Of a stretch of 64,000 bases of DNA, positions 1-8,248 are shown piece by piece. The translations under genes were made by a program, and so were the position numbers. Below the pieces are notes generated by a model, which saw only the letters and a list, made by a program, of their open reading frames with translations, made no database searches and had not been told where the DNA came from. The number at the start of each line of letters is the position of its first letter. Within the stretch, counting starts at the first letter, position 1. The stretch comes from Rhodanobacter sp. (GTDB lineage Bacteria > Pseudomonadota > Gammaproteobacteria > Xanthomonadales > Rhodanobacteraceae): the NCBI GenBank assembly GCA_024711345.1, contig JANJTA010000025.1:1-64000 (forward strand). The letters are read 5' to 3'.

Positions 1-163
1 GGTGGCCACCGGGCGGATGCAGGGCGACGTGTTCGTGGCCGAGGAAGTGCTGGCCAAGCACGACGAGACCTACATGCCCAAGGAAGTGGCCGACAAGATG
101 GGCGCCGCGCACAAGAAGCACAACGTGCAGGACAAGACGACGCCTGCGGAAGGCGCACAGTAA
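1..163 (+). CDS. ccmE: Cytochrome c-type biogenesis protein CcmE, C-terminal fragment
   Basis: Only the last 53 codons lie in the window, read from base 2. CcmE is the periplasmic heme chaperone that takes heme from CcmC and hands it to the CcmF/CcmH lyase. The visible part contains [10 protein letters not shown], matching the conserved HDExYxPxEV segment just after the heme-binding histidine region of the family, followed by a flexible polar tail. The stop codon TAA overlaps the ATG of ccmF by one base (TAATG at 161-165), so the two are translationally coupled. The heme-binding His itself lies outside the window. Confidence 0.9.
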   Translation, partial: VATGRMQGDVFVAEEVLAKHDETYMPKEVADKMGAAHKKHNVQDKTTPAEGAQ

Positions 164-2142
164 TGCTTCCCGAACTCGGCCAGATCGCGCTGCTGCTGGC
201 GCTGCTGGTGGCGGCGCTGCAGGCGCTGCTGCCCCTGCTGGGCGCGCAGCGCGACGTGCCGGTGCTGATGGCGGTGGCGCGGCCCGCGGCCTGGATGCAG
301 CTGCTGCTGGTGGGCCTGGCCTTCGCCATCCTCACCCACGCCTTCGTGGTCAACGACTTCTCGGTGCAGTACGTGGCCGAGAACTCCAACTCGCTGCTGC
401 CGACCCTCTATCGCTACACCGCGGTGTTGGGCGCGCACGAAGGCTCGCTGCTGCTGTGGGCGCTGGTGCTGGCGCTGTGGACCGCGGCGGTGGCGCGGTT
501 CTCGAAGGCATTGCCGCTGCCGGTGGTGGCGCGGGTGCTGGGCGTGATGGGCGTGGTGTCGGTCGGTTTCCTCGCCTTCCTGGTGTTCACCAGCAATCCG
601 TTCATCCGCATCCTGCCGGCCGCCGGCGAGGGCCGCGACCTCAACCCCCTGCTGCAGGACCCGGGGCTGATCGTGCATCCGCCGATGCTGTACGCCGGCT
701 ACGTCGGCTTCGCGGTGCCATTCGCCTTCGCCATCGCCGCCCTGCTGGAGCGCCGCATCGACGCCCAGTGGCTGCGCTGGACGCGGCCTTGGACCAACGT
801 GGCCTGGGCCTGCCTGACCCTCGGCATCGCGCTGGGGTCGTGGTGGGCCTACTACGAGCTGGGCTGGGGCGGCTGGTGGTTCTGGGACCCGGTGGAGAAC
901 GCCAGCTTCATGCCGTGGCTGGTCGGCGTGGCGCTGATCCACGCGCAGGCGGTGACCGAAAAGCGCGGCTCGCTGCGCGCCTGGACCATTCTGCTGTCGA
1001 TCTTCGCGTTCTCGCTGTCGCTGCTCGGCACCTTCCTGGTGCGCTCGGGCGTGCTCACCTCGGTGCATGCGTTCGCCTCCGACCCGCGCCGCGGCGTGTT
1101 CATCCTGGCCTTCCTGACCATCGTGGTCGGCGGCTCGCTGCTGCTGTATGCCCTCAGGGCACCGAAGGTGTTGGGCGGCAAGCCGTTCCAGGTGGTGTCG
1201 CGCGAAACCGCGCTGCTGATCAGCAACCTGATGTTCGCGGTGGCCGCGGCGATGGTGCTGCTGGGCACGCTGTTCCCGCTGATCGGCGACGCGTTGAACC
1301 TGGGCCGCATCTCGGTCGGCCCGCCCTACTTCGGCTTCCTGTTCCCGCTGCTGATGCTGCCGGTGGTGCTGCTGCTGCCGTTCGGTCCGTTCCTGCGCTG
1401 GGGCAAGGGCGACGCGCCGGTGCTGAAGCAGCTGCTGCTGCGTGCCGGCATCGCCGCCGCAGCCTGCGCGATCGTGGCGGCATTCCTGGTCGACGGCCAG
1501 CCGAAGGCGATCGCCGGCGTGGCGGCGCTGGTATGGCTCGTCGTCGGCGTGCTGCTCTACGCGCTCAAGCGCTGGCGCGAGATGCCGCGCGGGCGCCGCT
1601 ACCCGGCCGAGATGGCCGGCATGCTGCTGGCGCATCTGGGCGTGGGCGTGTTCGTGGCTGGCGTGCTGTTGTCCGAGTCGCTCAGCGTGACCCGCGACGT
1701 GCGCATGGCGCCGGGCGAGAGCCAGCGCATCGGCAGCTATGAGTTCCGTTTCGACGGCGTGCACCACACCACCGGGCCGAACTGGACCGCCGACCAGGGC
1801 GCGGTCACGGTGACCCGCGGCGACAAGCAGATCGCGGTGATGCACCCGCAGAAGCGCACCTACCCGCGCGGCCAGGTGCAGACCGAATCGGCGGTGGATG
1901 CCGGCGTCACCCGCGACCTGTACGTGGCGCTGGGCGAGCCGATGGACGCGAACGACCTCGAGGGCGCCTGGGCATTGCGGCTGTACTACAAGCCGTTCGT
2001 GCGCTGGATCTGGGCCGGCGGCCTGCTGATGATGCTGGGCGGCCTGGTCTGCGCCGCCGACAAGCGTTTCCGCCTCAAGCGCAGCGCCGCCGTCAGTGCT
2101 GCGGCGAGCGATGGCCTGCTGGCGCAGGAGACGCGCGCATGA
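163..2142 (+). CDS. ccmF: Heme lyase subunit CcmF
   Basis: A 659-aa polytopic inner-membrane protein that, with CcmH, attaches heme from CcmE to apocytochrome c CXXCH motifs. The tryptophan-rich heme-handling WWD motif is clear at residues 234-245 (GWGGWWFWDPVE). Flanking membrane helices and the long periplasmic loop near the C-terminus (about 505-610) before the last helix are as expected, and the length is usual for bacterial CcmF. The start ATG overlaps the ccmE stop and the stop overlaps the next ATG (ATGA), so it sits in a tightly coupled ccmE-F-G-H-I operon. No anomalies seen. Confidence 0.97.
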   Translation: MLPELGQIALLLALLVAALQALLPLLGAQRDVPVLMAVARPAAWMQLLLVGLAFAILTHAFVVNDFSVQYVAENSNSLLPTLYRYTAVLGAHEGSLLLWALVLALWTAAVARFSKALPLPVVARVLGVMGVVSVGFLAFLVFTSNPFIRILPAAGEGRDLNPLLQDPGLIVHPPMLYAGYVGFAVPFAFAIAALLERRIDAQWLRWTRPWTNVAWACLTLGIALGSWWAYYELGWGGWWFWDPVENASFMPWLVGVALIHAQAVTEKRGSLRAWTILLSIFAFSLSLLGTFLVRSGVLTSVHAFASDPRRGVFILAFLTIVVGGSLLLYALRAPKVLGGKPFQVVSRETALLISNLMFAVAAAMVLLGTLFPLIGDALNLGRISVGPPYFGFLFPLLMLPVVLLLPFGPFLRWGKGDAPVLKQLLLRAGIAAAACAIVAAFLVDGQPKAIAGVAALVWLVVGVLLYALKRWREMPRGRRYPAEMAGMLLAHLGVGVFVAGVLLSESLSVTRDVRMAPGESQRIGSYEFRFDGVHHTTGPNWTADQGAVTVTRGDKQIAVMHPQKRTYPRGQVQTESAVDAGVTRDLYVALGEPMDANDLEGAWALRLYYKPFVRWIWAGGLLMMLGGLVCAADKRFRLKRSAAVSAAASDGLLAQETRA

Positions 2143-2681
2143 GCCGACTGCTGCCGTTCATCGGCTTCATGCTGCTGGTGGGCCTGTTCGGCTTCGGCAT
2201 CTGGTGGAACACCCAGCACGATCCGAACGCGATCCCGACGCCGCTGCTGAACAAGCCGGCACCCGAGTTCAACCTGCCCAAGCTGTACGAGCCCGCGCAG
2301 ACGGTCAGCAAAGCCGATCTGCTCGGCCGACCCTACCTGCTCAACGTGTTCGCCAGCTGGTGCGTCGAATGCGGCGTGGAGCACCCGGTACTGACCGCCG
2401 AGGGCCCGACCCTGGGCGTGGAGCTGGTCGGCTACAACTACAAGGACGCGCCCGACGACGCCAAGGGCTGGCTGGCGAAACACGGCAACCCGTACGCCCT
2501 GCTGATCGCCGACGAGCCCGGCCACACCGCGATCGACTTCGGCGTGTACGGCGCGCCGGAGAGTTTCCTGATCGACGCCAAGGGCGTGATCCGCTACAAG
2601 CACATCGGCCCGCTGACGCCCGAGGTGGTGGCGAAGGAACTGAAGCCGGCGATCGCCGCGATGCTGAAGGAGGCGCCGTGA
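2139..2681 (+). CDS. ccmG: Thiol:disulfide interchange protein DsbE/CcmG
   Basis: A 180-aa membrane-anchored periplasmic thioredoxin that keeps the CXXCH cysteines of apocytochrome c, or the CcmH cysteines, reduced for heme attachment. One N-terminal helix (residues 5-23) is followed by a thioredoxin fold with a WCVEC redox site at residues 74-78. The family GVYGAPESFLID segment with its cis-proline lies near residue 135. It starts at the ATGA overlap with ccmF and its TGA overlaps the next ATG (TGATG at 2679-2683). Confidence 0.96.
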   Translation: MSRLLPFIGFMLLVGLFGFGIWWNTQHDPNAIPTPLLNKPAPEFNLPKLYEPAQTVSKADLLGRPYLLNVFASWCVECGVEHPVLTAEGPTLGVELVGYNYKDAPDDAKGWLAKHGNPYALLIADEPGHTAIDFGVYGAPESFLIDAKGVIRYKHIGPLTPEVVAKELKPAIAAMLKEAP

Positions 2682-3247
2682 TGCTGCTTCGCCATCATCG
2701 CAGGAGCCCGCTCGCGGGCGATGCCTTTGCTTTTGCGAACGCCGACTCCCGAATCCCGAATCCCGGCACGAAAGCATCGCCCGCGAGCGGGCTCCTACGC
2801 GTGTTGTTGCTGCTTGTGCTCGCGTTCGCCGGCCTCGCCCACGCGCAGGCGATCGAGCCGATGCCGTTCAAGGACCACGCGCAGGAACTGCGCTTCCAGC
2901 ACCTCACGCGCCAGTTGCGCTGCCCGATGTGCCAGAACGAGACGCTGGCCGATTCCAACGCGCCGATCGCACGCGACCTGCGCAACCAGATCTTCCGGAT
3001 GATGCAGCAGGGCAAGAGCGACGAGCAGATCAAGCAGTACCTGGTCGCGCGCTATTCCAGCTTCGTGCTGTACGACCCGCCGCTGGGTCCGCACACCTGG
3101 CTGCTCTGGTTCGGCCCGCTGCTGATCCTGCTCGGCGGCGCCGGCGTGGTGCTGGTGGCGATCCGCAGACGCAGCCGCGCCAACAGCGCGGCCACCACTG
3201 ATGCAGCGGCCGGCAACGGGCCGGCCGACAACGGGGACGACTGGTGA
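2681..3247 (+). CDS. ccmH: Cytochrome c maturation protein CcmH with REP-encoded N-terminal extension
   Basis: The mature part is a canonical CcmH: exported, with a redox-active RCPMCQNE motif (Cys81, Cys84), a helical bundle and a C-terminal membrane helix (about 148-168) ending in an acidic tail. The oddity is the N-terminus. The only ATG coupled to the ccmG stop (2681) is followed by a 95-bp palindromic repeat (2702-2796) that encodes residues 8-39 in frame and places a charged segment ahead of the hydrophobic signal core (about 41-54). A GTG at 2801, directly after the repeat, would give a normal-length signal peptide but lacks an evident ribosome-binding site. I chose 2681 because of the TGATG coupling. 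Function should be retained if the long leader still exports. Confidence 0.9.
   Translation: MLLRHHRRSPLAGDAFAFANADSRIPNPGTKASPASGLLRVLLLLVLAFAGLAHAQAIEPMPFKDHAQELRFQHLTRQLRCPMCQNETLADSNAPIARDLRNQIFRMMQQGKSDEQIKQYLVARYSSFVLYDPPLGPHTWLLWFGPLLILLGGAGVVLVAIRRRSRANSAATTDAAAGNGPADNGDDW
2702..2796. repeat. REP-like palindrome inside the ccmH coding sequence
   Basis: A perfect 23-bp inverted repeat: the left arm at 2702-2724 begins AGGAGCCCGCTCGCGGGC, and the right arm at 2774-2796 is its exact reverse complement. The spacer of 49 bp contains short direct repeats of the type CCGAATCCCGAATCCC. The element has no stop codon in the ccmH frame and 95 bp plus flanks keep the frame open, so the host gene was extended rather than broken. 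A second member of the same family lies at 61890-61992. Confidence 0.9.
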
Positions 3248-4299
3248 AGACCGTTTTTGTGATTGCCGCCGCCGTGATGGTCGCGGTGGCGCTGGCCACG
3301 CTGTTGCTGCCGCTGTTGCGCCAGGGGCGCCGGTCCGGCCGACCGCGCGGCGTGTTCGCCGTGGCCCTGCTGATCGCGCTGGTGCTGCCGCTGGGCACCG
3401 GCGCGCTGTACCTGCTTGTGGGCACGCCGGCCGCGTTGAACGGCGTGACCGCCGCGGCTGCCGCGCCGATCAGCATGCAGCAGGCGCTGACCGAATTGCG
3501 CGCCCACCTCAAGCAGCAGCCGGACGACCTGCAGGGCTGGATGCTGCTGGCGCAGACCAGCAGCATGCTGCGCCAGCCGGCCGAGGCGCGCGGCGCGTTC
3601 GACCAGGTGCTGCGGCTGGCGCCGAACAACGCCGAGGCGATGGTCGGCTGGGCCGAGAACGATTCGATGATGCGCAGCGACCACCTGATCGAAGGCCGTG
3701 CGCTGGAGCTGCTCAAGCGCGCCGTGCAACTGCACCCGGACAGCCAGCGCGGCCTGTGGCTGCTCGGCATCAGCGATTTCCAGCGCGGTGCCTACCGCGA
3801 AGCCGCCGCCACCTGGCGCCTGCTGCAGCCCCAGCTGGAGCCGGGTTCGAACGTGGCCAAGGCCGTCGCCGAACAGATTGCCGTGGCCGACGCCCGCGCC
3901 GGCGGCGCCCCGGCCGGCGCATCGAGCAGCCCCGCGGCGACGAGCGCTGCCCAGGGCGCCTCGCTGCAGGTGCAGGTTGCGCTGGCACCAGCGTTGAAGG
4001 ACAAGCTCGCTCCCGGCGACGCCTTGTTCGTCTACGCCCGCGCGGAGAACGGGCCGCCGATGCCGCTGGCGGTGGCCAAGCTCGACCCGGCCCGGTTGCC
4101 CGCCACCGTCACGCTGAATGACGCGATGGCGATGACGCCGGCCTACCGGCTGTCCTCGGTCGAGCGCGTCTTCGTCGGCGCGCGGATCAGCCACAGCGGC
4201 CAGCCGGTCGCCCAGCCCGGCGACCTGGAAGGCGACGCCGGCGTGGTCGCGGTGGACCGCAAGACGCCGGTCAAGATCAGCATCGACAAGGTGCACTGA
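3244..4299 (+). CDS. ccmI: Cytochrome c biogenesis TPR protein CcmI (CycH)
   Basis: A 351-aa protein starting with GTG inside the ccmH stop (GTGA overlap). CcmI holds apocytochrome c for the CcmF/CcmH heme ligation complex. Two N-terminal membrane helices (about 1-24 and 37-57) are followed by TPR-like repeats (about 75-210; for example the stretch around WMLLAQTS and AEAMVGWAEN), an Ala/Gly/Ser-rich linker near 220-240, and a C-terminal beta-rich domain (about 240-348) typical of the long CcmI type. It ends the ccm operon; the next gene begins 3 bp after its stop and may be co-transcribed. Confidence 0.93.
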   Translation: MKTVFVIAAAVMVAVALATLLLPLLRQGRRSGRPRGVFAVALLIALVLPLGTGALYLLVGTPAALNGVTAAAAAPISMQQALTELRAHLKQQPDDLQGWMLLAQTSSMLRQPAEARGAFDQVLRLAPNNAEAMVGWAENDSMMRSDHLIEGRALELLKRAVQLHPDSQRGLWLLGISDFQRGAYREAAATWRLLQPQLEPGSNVAKAVAEQIAVADARAGGAPAGASSSPAATSAAQGASLQVQVALAPALKDKLAPGDALFVYARAENGPPMPLAVAKLDPARLPATVTLNDAMAMTPAYRLSSVERVFVGARISHSGQPVAQPGDLEGDAGVVAVDRKTPVKISIDKVH

Positions 4300-4302
4300 C
4301 CC

Positions 4303-5427
4303 ATGGGCGACGCGCGCCGTTATTTCGCCCTGCCCTCGCCGTTCCCGATGAAGCGTGGCGGCGAACTGCACGGCGCACACGTCGCCTACGAGACCTGGGG
4401 CACGCTGAACGCGGCGCGCGACAACGCCGTGCTGGTGCTCACCGGGCTGTCGCCCAGCGCGCACATGGCCTCGTGCGAAGAAGACCCCACGCCCGGCTGG
4501 TGGGAAGGCATGGCCGGCCCCGGCAAGGCGATCGACACCACGCGCTGGTTCGTGATCTGCGTGAACTCGCTGGGCAGCGACAAGGGCTCAACCTGCCCTG
4601 CCTCGATCGACCCGGCCAGCGGCGAACCGTACCGCCTCGGCTTTCCCGAGCTGGCGCTGGAGGACGTGGCCAACGCCGCCCACGGCGTGGTCGCCAGCCT
4701 CGGCATCACGCGCCTGGCCTGCCTGATCGGCTGCTCGATGGGTGGCATGAGCGCGCTGGCCTACATGCTGCTGCACCCGGGCAGCGTGCGCGCACACATC
4801 AGCGTGGACACCGCGCCGCAGGCGCAGCCGTTCGCCATTGCGATCCGCTCGCTGCAGCGCGAGGCGATCCGGCTCGACCCGCAGTTCGACGACGGCAACT
4901 ACGACATCCATGCGGAGGAAGGCGGCCGCTACCCCGAGCTCGGCATGAGCATCGCGCGCAAGCTCGGCGTGATCACCTACCGCTCGGCGATGGAATGGAA
5001 CGGCCGCTTCGCGCGCATCCGGCTCGACCCCGAGCAGCGCGAGGACGAGCCGTTCGGCCGCGAGTTCCAGGTCGAGTCCTACCTGGAAGGCCATGCCCGC
5101 CGCTTCGTGCGCCACTTCGACCCGAACAGCTACCTGTACCTGTCGCGCGCCAGCGACTGGTTCGACGTCGCCGAGTACGGCCATGGCAGCGTGCTGGAAG
5201 GACTCAAGCGCATCTGCGTCGAACAGGCGATGGTGATCGGCGTGAGCACCGACATCCTGTTTCCGTTGCAGCAGCAGGAGCAGATCGCCGAAGGCCTCGA
5301 AGCGGCCGGCGCCCGGGTGGAGTTCGTGGCGCTGGATTCGCCGCAGGGCCACGATGCGTTCCTGGTCGACATCGACAACTACAGTCGCGCGATCGGCGGC
5401 TTCCTGAACCGGCTGCCGGCCGGCTGA
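4303..5427 (+). CDS. MetX-family acyltransferase, probably serine O-succinyltransferase
   Basis: A 374-aa alpha/beta-hydrolase acyltransferase. The nucleophile elbow is GCSMGG with Ser145; Asp317 (STDILFP) and His350 (PQGHDAFLVD) complete the triad. Generic annotation would be homoserine O-acetyltransferase. However, the TGLSPSAH segment near residue 47, the NSLGSDKGST segment and the overall pattern match, from memory, the Xanthomonadales branch shown to succinylate L-serine for cysteine synthesis. Substrate choice cannot be proven by reading alone. It starts 3 bp after ccmI and is followed 49 bp later by a cysteine dioxygenase gene, which supports a role in cysteine rather than methionine metabolism. 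Confidence 0.85.
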   Translation: MGDARRYFALPSPFPMKRGGELHGAHVAYETWGTLNAARDNAVLVLTGLSPSAHMASCEEDPTPGWWEGMAGPGKAIDTTRWFVICVNSLGSDKGSTCPASIDPASGEPYRLGFPELALEDVANAAHGVVASLGITRLACLIGCSMGGMSALAYMLLHPGSVRAHISVDTAPQAQPFAIAIRSLQREAIRLDPQFDDGNYDIHAEEGGRYPELGMSIARKLGVITYRSAMEWNGRFARIRLDPEQREDEPFGREFQVESYLEGHARRFVRHFDPNSYLYLSRASDWFDVAEYGHGSVLEGLKRICVEQAMVIGVSTDILFPLQQQEQIAEGLEAAGARVEFVALDSPQGHDAFLVDIDNYSRAIGGFLNRLPAG

Positions 5428-5476
5428 CCGTGGCGCTGCTAAGATCCGCTCCATCACGCATCACACCGAGACCGCC

Positions 5477-6058
5477 ATGCTCACCCTGGATTTTCCCGGC
5501 AGCCGCCTGCTGATCGACGCGATCGACACCGCGGTGGCCAAGCCGACCACCCACGAGCTCACCGACAGCCTGCGCCACAGCCTGTGCAAGCTGATCCGCG
5601 AGAACGCCGTCACCCTGCCCGACTGCGTGTTCGAGGCGAACGCCGAGCACTACGCCCGGCGCGAGCTGTACCGCAGCGAGGAGCACGGCTACTGCGTGGT
5701 GGCGATGACCTGGGGCCCGGGCCAGGGCACGCCGATCCACGACCACGACGGCATGTGGTGCGTCGAGGGCGTGTGGAACGGCGCGCTGGAGATCGTGCAG
5801 TACGAACTGATCGAGCACGATGCGCAGCGCTACTGCTTCCAGCCGGTCGGCTCGATCCAGGCCGGCGCCGGCTCGGCCGGCAGCCTGATCCCGCCGCACG
5901 AGTACCACAGCATCCGCAACCCCAGCGACAGCGCGGTCACCGTCAGCCTGCACGTCTACTCCGGCCCGATGACCCGCTGCTCGGTGTTCCAGCCGCTGCC
6001 GGAAGACCGCTGGTACGGCCGCGACGTGCGCCAGCTGGGTCTCGACCGCGTGCACTGA
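5477..6058 (+). CDS. Cysteine dioxygenase-type cupin (thiol dioxygenase)
   Basis: A 193-aa cupin of the cysteine/3-mercaptopropionate dioxygenase family, which oxidises a thiol to its sulfinate using Fe(II) and O2. The first cupin motif GTPIHDHDGMWCVEG supplies His88 and His90, and the third ligand is probably His144 in HEYHSIRN. Trp/Cys residues follow the HDH motif, and the C-terminus has the CSVFQPLPEDRWYGR segment. Bacterial members act on cysteine or 3-mercaptopropionate and the sequence does not separate these with certainty. The neighbouring serine acyltransferase-like gene suggests a cysteine-balancing pair. Confidence 0.9.
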   Translation: MLTLDFPGSRLLIDAIDTAVAKPTTHELTDSLRHSLCKLIRENAVTLPDCVFEANAEHYARRELYRSEEHGYCVVAMTWGPGQGTPIHDHDGMWCVEGVWNGALEIVQYELIEHDAQRYCFQPVGSIQAGAGSAGSLIPPHEYHSIRNPSDSAVTVSLHVYSGPMTRCSVFQPLPEDRWYGRDVRQLGLDRVH

Positions 6059-6087
6059 ACCCGGCATAATTCCCGCCTCGCGCACGT

Positions 6088-6173
6088 GCCGGTGTGGCGG
6101 AATGGTAGACGCGGCGGACTCAAAATCCGCTTGTGGTGACACAGTGGAGGTTCGAGTCCTCTCACCGGTACCA
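6088..6173 (+). tRNA. tRNA-Leu (anticodon CAA)
   Basis: An 86-nt class II tRNA. The acceptor arm GCCGGTG pairs with CACCGGT followed by A and an encoded CCA. The anticodon loop CTCAAAA lies in a GCGGA/TCCGC stem and gives anticodon CAA. A long variable arm (TTGTGGTGACACAGT region) and the TTCGAGT T-loop are present. A rho-independent terminator follows at 6184. Confidence 0.97.
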
Positions 6174-6183
6174 GCTCACGAAG

Positions 6184-6207
6184 AACCCCGCCCCGCGCGG
6201 GGTTTTT
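6184..6207 (+). terminator. Rho-independent terminator after tRNA-Leu
   Basis: The stem AACCCCG/CGGGGTT is followed by a run of five T. It lies between the end of the tRNA and the convergent stop codon of the next gene at 6213. Confidence 0.85.
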
Positions 6208-6212
6208 CATGC

Positions 6213-8147
6213 CTACAGCTCGCGCACCACGCGGAAACCCACGCGGCCGCTGCGCAGATCGACGTCGGCGCCCTGGCGATAGGACGAATCCACCTGCTCC
6301 GGCGAACTGCCCCACGAGCCGCCGCGCACCACATGGGAGCGGCAGCCGGGGTTGACCCAGGCGCTGCCGTCGTCGGGGGCGCGGATGTAGTTGTCGTGCC
6401 AGCAGTCCAGCGCCCACTCCGAGACGTTGCCGTTGATGTCGTACAGGCCGAACGGATTGGCGGCGAAACTCATCACCGGCGCCGGGCCCCAGTAGCCGTC
6501 GCGGTAGTTGCGGAAGGCGTGGCTCCAGCGGCGGCCACTGCGCGAGCGGTCGCCGGAACCGGTCAGGTTCTCCACCGTATGCTTGGGCGCGTCGTCGCCC
6601 CACCAGTAGCGGCTGCTGGTGCCGCCGCGCAGGGCGTACTCGAACTCGGCCTCGCTGGGCAGCCGATAGGTTCTGCCGGTGCGCTGGCTGAGCCAGTCGG
6701 CGTATGCCTTGGCGTCGTTCCAGGAAACGTTCACCACCGGCAGGTCGTCGGCGGCCTTGCGCCCGGCGTAATCGTCCTGCCAGGTGGCCGCGCTGTCGTC
6801 GCGCAGCGCACCGCTGCGCTCGTCGTACACGCTGGCGCCGCCCAGCTTGACCGAGTCGGGCACGTAGTTGCTGGCGCGCACGAACTCGCGGAACTGCGCC
6901 ACGGTCACCGCGCTGCGCGCCATCGCAAAGCCCTTGGCGATGGTGACCGTATGCTGCGGCTGCGCGGTGCCGCCGTGGTCGTCGTCGGCGGAGGCGCCCA
7001 TGCGGAAGCTGCCGGTGGGGATCACCACCATCGCCGGCGTCTTGCCCGGTAGGTCGACGTAGCGGTCGGTGAATACCTGGCCGGGCTTGTAGCTGGCGTA
7101 CAGGCGCGCGTTGGTCAGCTGCTCGTCGAACGCCGCCAGCGCCGCCAGGCCGGGGGCGATCGCACGCACCTGCGCCGCCAGCTTCGTCGCCAGCGCGAGA
7201 TTGCCGGCATCCAGCGCCGTGTGCGCCTGCGCCAGCATGCCGCTGGCGCGCTGCTCGCGCATGTCGTCCACGCGCTTGTGCGCGTCGATCATCTGCTGCG
7301 AGCCGGGGCGGATCGCCTGCGCCGCGGCCAGTTCGCGGTCGGCCCCGGCGAAATCGTTCTGCGCCACCGCCGCCAGCGCGCGATCGAGCACCGCCCGCTG
7401 CACCTGGAAGATGCCCTGCTCGGCCACCGCATTCTGCGGATCGAGCTGCTGCACCTCGCGGTACAGATCCAGCGCGCTGCCGCCCGCGGGCCGGTCGGCC
7501 TTGCCCTGCCGCAGCCGCGCGGCGGCCTCGGCCAGCATCGGGCGCACCTGCTCCAGCACCTTCAGGCTCGCCTCCAGCTGCGCCACGTCCTTCTCGGCGT
7601 TCGGCAGCGTGCGCAAGGCTTCGAGCAGATCCTTCGCGGCATCGGCGTCGCCCACCGCGATGTCCTGGTCGATCTCCGCCACCAGCCGTGCGCGCACGTC
7701 GAACATGCCCTGCGCGGCGCGGCGGCTGTCCGGCTTGTCCTTCAGCGCCTGCTGGAACAACGCGGCAGCGCTGTCGGTGGCGCCGACCAGCCGGCCGGCA
7801 TGCAGCGCCCGCGCGGCCTGCTCCAGCAGCGCGCGCACCTCGGGCGGGTCCGCGCCCAGCTGCTCGGGCAGGTTCGCATTGCGGCTGCTGCGCGCGGCGA
7901 TCACCGCCGCCGGCGCCAGCGTCAGCGGCGGCCCGGCATTCAGTTCGCTGATCGCCGACAGCCGTTCCGGCTGCGGGCCGCTGCCCGGCGTGACCGTGCC
8001 CAGCGACATCGAGCGGCGCGGCGCCTGCTCGGGGTTGACGTGGAACAGCCGCGGAAAGAAGTGGTACAGCAGCGCGAACCCCAGCACGATCACGCCCAGC
8101 GCCCCGCCGAGCGCGCGCTGACGGCGCAGGGTTGCGTTGTTCGGCAT
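6213..8147 (-). CDS. Membrane-anchored SUMF1/FGE-sulfatase-domain protein
   Basis: 644 aa. One N-terminal membrane helix (about residues 11-30, GGALGVIVLGFALLYHF) is followed by a long helical, TPR-like region (about 60-365) rich in Ala/Leu/Gln repeats. The C-terminal FGE-sulfatase (C-type-lectin-like) domain runs from about 385 to 643, with FRMGA, VSWNDAKAYADWL, RLPSEAEFEYA and RVGFRVV blocks. True formylglycine-generating enzymes carry two catalytic cysteines in the block after RGGSW; here that block reads RGGSWGSSPEQVDSSYR, so the cysteines are absent and FGE activity is unlikely. It probably has a binding or scaffold role at the envelope. The start is supported by AAGGA upstream of 8147. 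Confidence 0.85.
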   Translation of the reverse strand: MPNNATLRRQRALGGALGVIVLGFALLYHFFPRLFHVNPEQAPRRSMSLGTVTPGSGPQPERLSAISELNAGPPLTLAPAAVIAARSSRNANLPEQLGADPPEVRALLEQAARALHAGRLVGATDSAAALFQQALKDKPDSRRAAQGMFDVRARLVAEIDQDIAVGDADAAKDLLEALRTLPNAEKDVAQLEASLKVLEQVRPMLAEAAARLRQGKADRPAGGSALDLYREVQQLDPQNAVAEQGIFQVQRAVLDRALAAVAQNDFAGADRELAAAQAIRPGSQQMIDAHKRVDDMREQRASGMLAQAHTALDAGNLALATKLAAQVRAIAPGLAALAAFDEQLTNARLYASYKPGQVFTDRYVDLPGKTPAMVVIPTGSFRMGASADDDHGGTAQPQHTVTIAKGFAMARSAVTVAQFREFVRASNYVPDSVKLGGASVYDERSGALRDDSAATWQDDYAGRKAADDLPVVNVSWNDAKAYADWLSQRTGRTYRLPSEAEFEYALRGGTSSRYWWGDDAPKHTVENLTGSGDRSRSGRRWSHAFRNYRDGYWGPAPVMSFAANPFGLYDINGNVSEWALDCWHDNYIRAPDDGSAWVNPGCRSHVVRGGSWGSSPEQVDSSYRQGADVDLRSGRVGFRVVREL

Positions 8148-8248
8148 GGATGGGCGTCCTTGGTGCGGCCTGTTATCGTGCGCTGTCCACCATAGGCAGA
8201 AACCGCCAACAGGGCAATCCGCGCCCGAACCCGTCCCAAGGAGTACCG

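Noticed and set aside
70-1845. Very long open frame antisense to ccmF
   Set aside because: It is rich in His, Arg and Gln, lacks any domain, and lies opposite a clear ccmF. High GC at third positions produces such frames throughout the window (also opposite ppk1, the OPT gene and the peptidases).
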